Shown: positions 50,801 to 53,800 of the stretch, piece by piece | Layout of the letters: every line of letters starts with the position of its first letter | Numbering within the stretch: position 1 is the stretch's first letter | Assembly (NCBI GenBank): GCA_958298945.1 | Contig: OY282606.1 | Coordinates: 57,921,920 to 57,985,919 of the forward strand | Direction of reading: 5' to 3' | Length of the DNA: 64,000 nucleotides | Origin: Atherix ibis | Lineage: Eukaryota > Arthropoda > Insecta > Diptera > Athericidae | Notes under the pieces: generated by a model | The model's input: only the letters and a program-made list of their open reading frames with translations | Database searches by the model: none | Told to the model about the DNA's origin: nothing | Program-made: the position numbers and the translations under genes

Positions 50801-53800
50801 TGAAAGACAAGAGGAAGTGAATGTTGGCAGGAGGTACCCCCTGCCCTTTGAATGGGATGAGAAGCATGCTTCAGTTTGGAGCACGAAAGTGCGAAGTTCC
50901 CCAGGATTGGATGCCGTAACTGGTCAAATAATGAAAAGTGTTTGGCGGACTATTCGCGTACATGTAAGTAGCCTGTACAATGAATGCCTGGAGAGTGGTG
51001 TATTTCCGAGTGAATGGAAAGCAGGACACGTGGTTATCCTTCCCAAGTCTCCGGACGGGATACGGACTGACCCGTCTCTCTATAGGCAGATATGCTTACT
51101 GCCAGTATTTGGTAGGGTCCTCGAGCGGATGATGGTACACCAGCTGAATGTGAAGTTGGCAGACTTCAATGTATCCGGCTCCCAGTATGGATTTACGAGA
51201 GTTGGAGCCTAGTGTAAGCATTATAGTAGCTGTGTGATCCAAGTCACTATATTTCCACTATTTTACTTTTCTAAGTCATGTATAATGGGTAGCACTGCAG
51301 TACCAACAGCTAGCACTACAAAGATGTAAAAAACATTGACTTTGGCAGTTCGCTTATTTTCCGGAAACTGAGCTATTGTCAAGTATCACTGCGGTCTTTA
51401 TTGTATTTTAAAATTGAATATGTTTGTTGCCGCGACAGTCTGCTATGATACTAAGGAAACATATTTACGATCATTCTCGTTTTAATAGCACATTTTTTTA
51501 TAATTCCTATAACTATTATCTTCAATTAGTATACATTAAAAAATCAAATATTCTCCCATTGTCAATCCAATTTCCAAACTCATATATATTTGCATTACTA
51601 ATTACTGTAATAAACAATCTTTCTATAATTTTTTATCCTTCCAAAAATTTCTTTAGCACTTTTCATGATTTATGAGAAACATTTCTTTAGCACTTTTCAT
51701 AGTAGTTAAGTATAGTATGAAGGCATAATATACAGTCTATACGTAACACTTAAAGCAATTAGTCAAAGCTTTTTTGCTGTAGTTTTTTATATTTATAACA
51801 TTTTCCAGCCAACATAATTAGACTAACACTAAGAAGTCAAAATGCTCGAAAATATGATTTTTGTCAGTATTAATTTTATTAGTTCTTCTATTTAAATAAA
51901 TACTTTAAGAGAGAAATAATTCTCTCTTAAAGCATTTTTTTAAATATTCCGAATAAAGAAATTAAAAACAGAAAATAGAAGAGAAACGATGTGGTAAAAT
52001 ACTCAATTAAATGATGGAATTTCTCAATTGTCATTTTAAATTTTATAAGAATAATTATAATTTTTTTATTTGCTGACAATACTATTTTTAATTTCGCCAT
52101 TGGACATCGTTCGAATGTTGAATACTAAATACTTGGAATAATAATTGTGTATTCTTAAACTAACATTGGATACGGAATAAACCATTGATGATTATGAATT
52201 TTGTATTAAAATTATTTAATATACTCAGAATATTTACACATTAGACTAGTTTAAGATATTTTTAAATTTAGTACTTGTAGAATATATAAAGAAACGTCTA
52301 AGAGTAAGAAGAGTCAACTGTTACGGACTAAATATGCATATATGTGTGCCTAATTTTTCTTTCTTTCTAAAGTCATTTCTAGTAATTTTTGTACTGAAAT
52401 GTAAATTCTTAGCGCTACGATAACTCAGACTATATGACTATAACTAAAGAGCACCCTGCTATGTCATTAACTAGATTCGAAACGAAGACGTTACGTTCTA
52501 GATCAAGGTACAATATATTGGGTTGTCAATAAAGTAATTTCGTTTTTTTAATAAAAATAAAAGACAATTTTCTTATAGTGAATTAATATTTGATTCAATT
52601 AAATATTGTCCAGTCTGATCCAATAACTTTTGCCATCTTTCTTGCAGTAGCATGATTCCACGCTCATAAAATTTTTGTTCTTTGCTGGCAAAAAAATGAT
52701 CTAAGTGATTTTTGACCTCATTTGAATTAAACGTTTTACCGTCTAAAATTTTTTGTAGAGACCAGAACAAATGATAGTCAGAAGGTGCTACGTCTGGAGA
52801 GTATGGTGGTTGTGGCAGAATATATTGTAGCATCCAAGCTCTAAAAGCTTTTGCCGGGTGGTCAAACTTGTATGTGGTTTCGCATTATCCTGTTAGAGTA
52901 CTATACCTTTCCTATTGTCAAATTCTGGCCTTTTTTCTTTAAGTGAATCATTCAATTTGTCTAACTGATGACAGTACACTTCAGAATTGATCGTTGTGTT
53001 ACTCGGTAGAAGCTCAAAATAAACGATTCCTTTCAAATCCAACCAAACAGATAGGTTATTTTTATGAATATTGGCTTTCAAAGTGCTTTGAGCCGGGTAA
53101 TATTTTCTACTCTAGGATCTTTTCTGCTTTCCGTAAGAAGATGAGGAACCTTTGAGATTAAACCTAGCCGTTTCAAATGATCATGAACGGTCGTATTCGA
53201 TAAATTTAATCTCTCAGCGATCTCACGAGTTATTATTCGTTGGTTTGCATCAATTACTGCCTTTATTGAGTCTTAATTAGCTTCAATTGGCCTTCCAGAA
53301 TGTGGTGCATCTTCCAGATCAAAATTTTGCAAACCAGTTTTGGCACTAGCGCTCACTTAACACATTTTCTCCATATACATCTGATAATTTTTTTCTTGCT
53401 TGAACAGTATTTTTATCTTTTCTGTAGTAAAAAAGTAAAATATGCCGAAAATGTTGTTTTTCACTTTTCATATTTAAAAGAGTATTAACCAAAAATTACT
53501 GTGCAGAATCAGGCGAATTTTTTCAGCTGTCAAAATACATATGATTATGCGGCATAATCATATGTATTTACATATGAAAATACATATGATTACGCGGAAA
53601 ATATTCAATTAAGTCCTCTGTTGGGAAATAACGAAATTACTTTCTTGAAAACCCAATATTTATAATTTTTTTTTGTTGATTGTGATTGTTTAACTTCTTT
53701 AAATTGCATTTATTTTTATTTTCTTCAATTTTTCATTCGATATTAACCAGTAGGCGCAAAACATTTTCTGGGCAAAAAATATTTCGGTTTATTAAAATTT

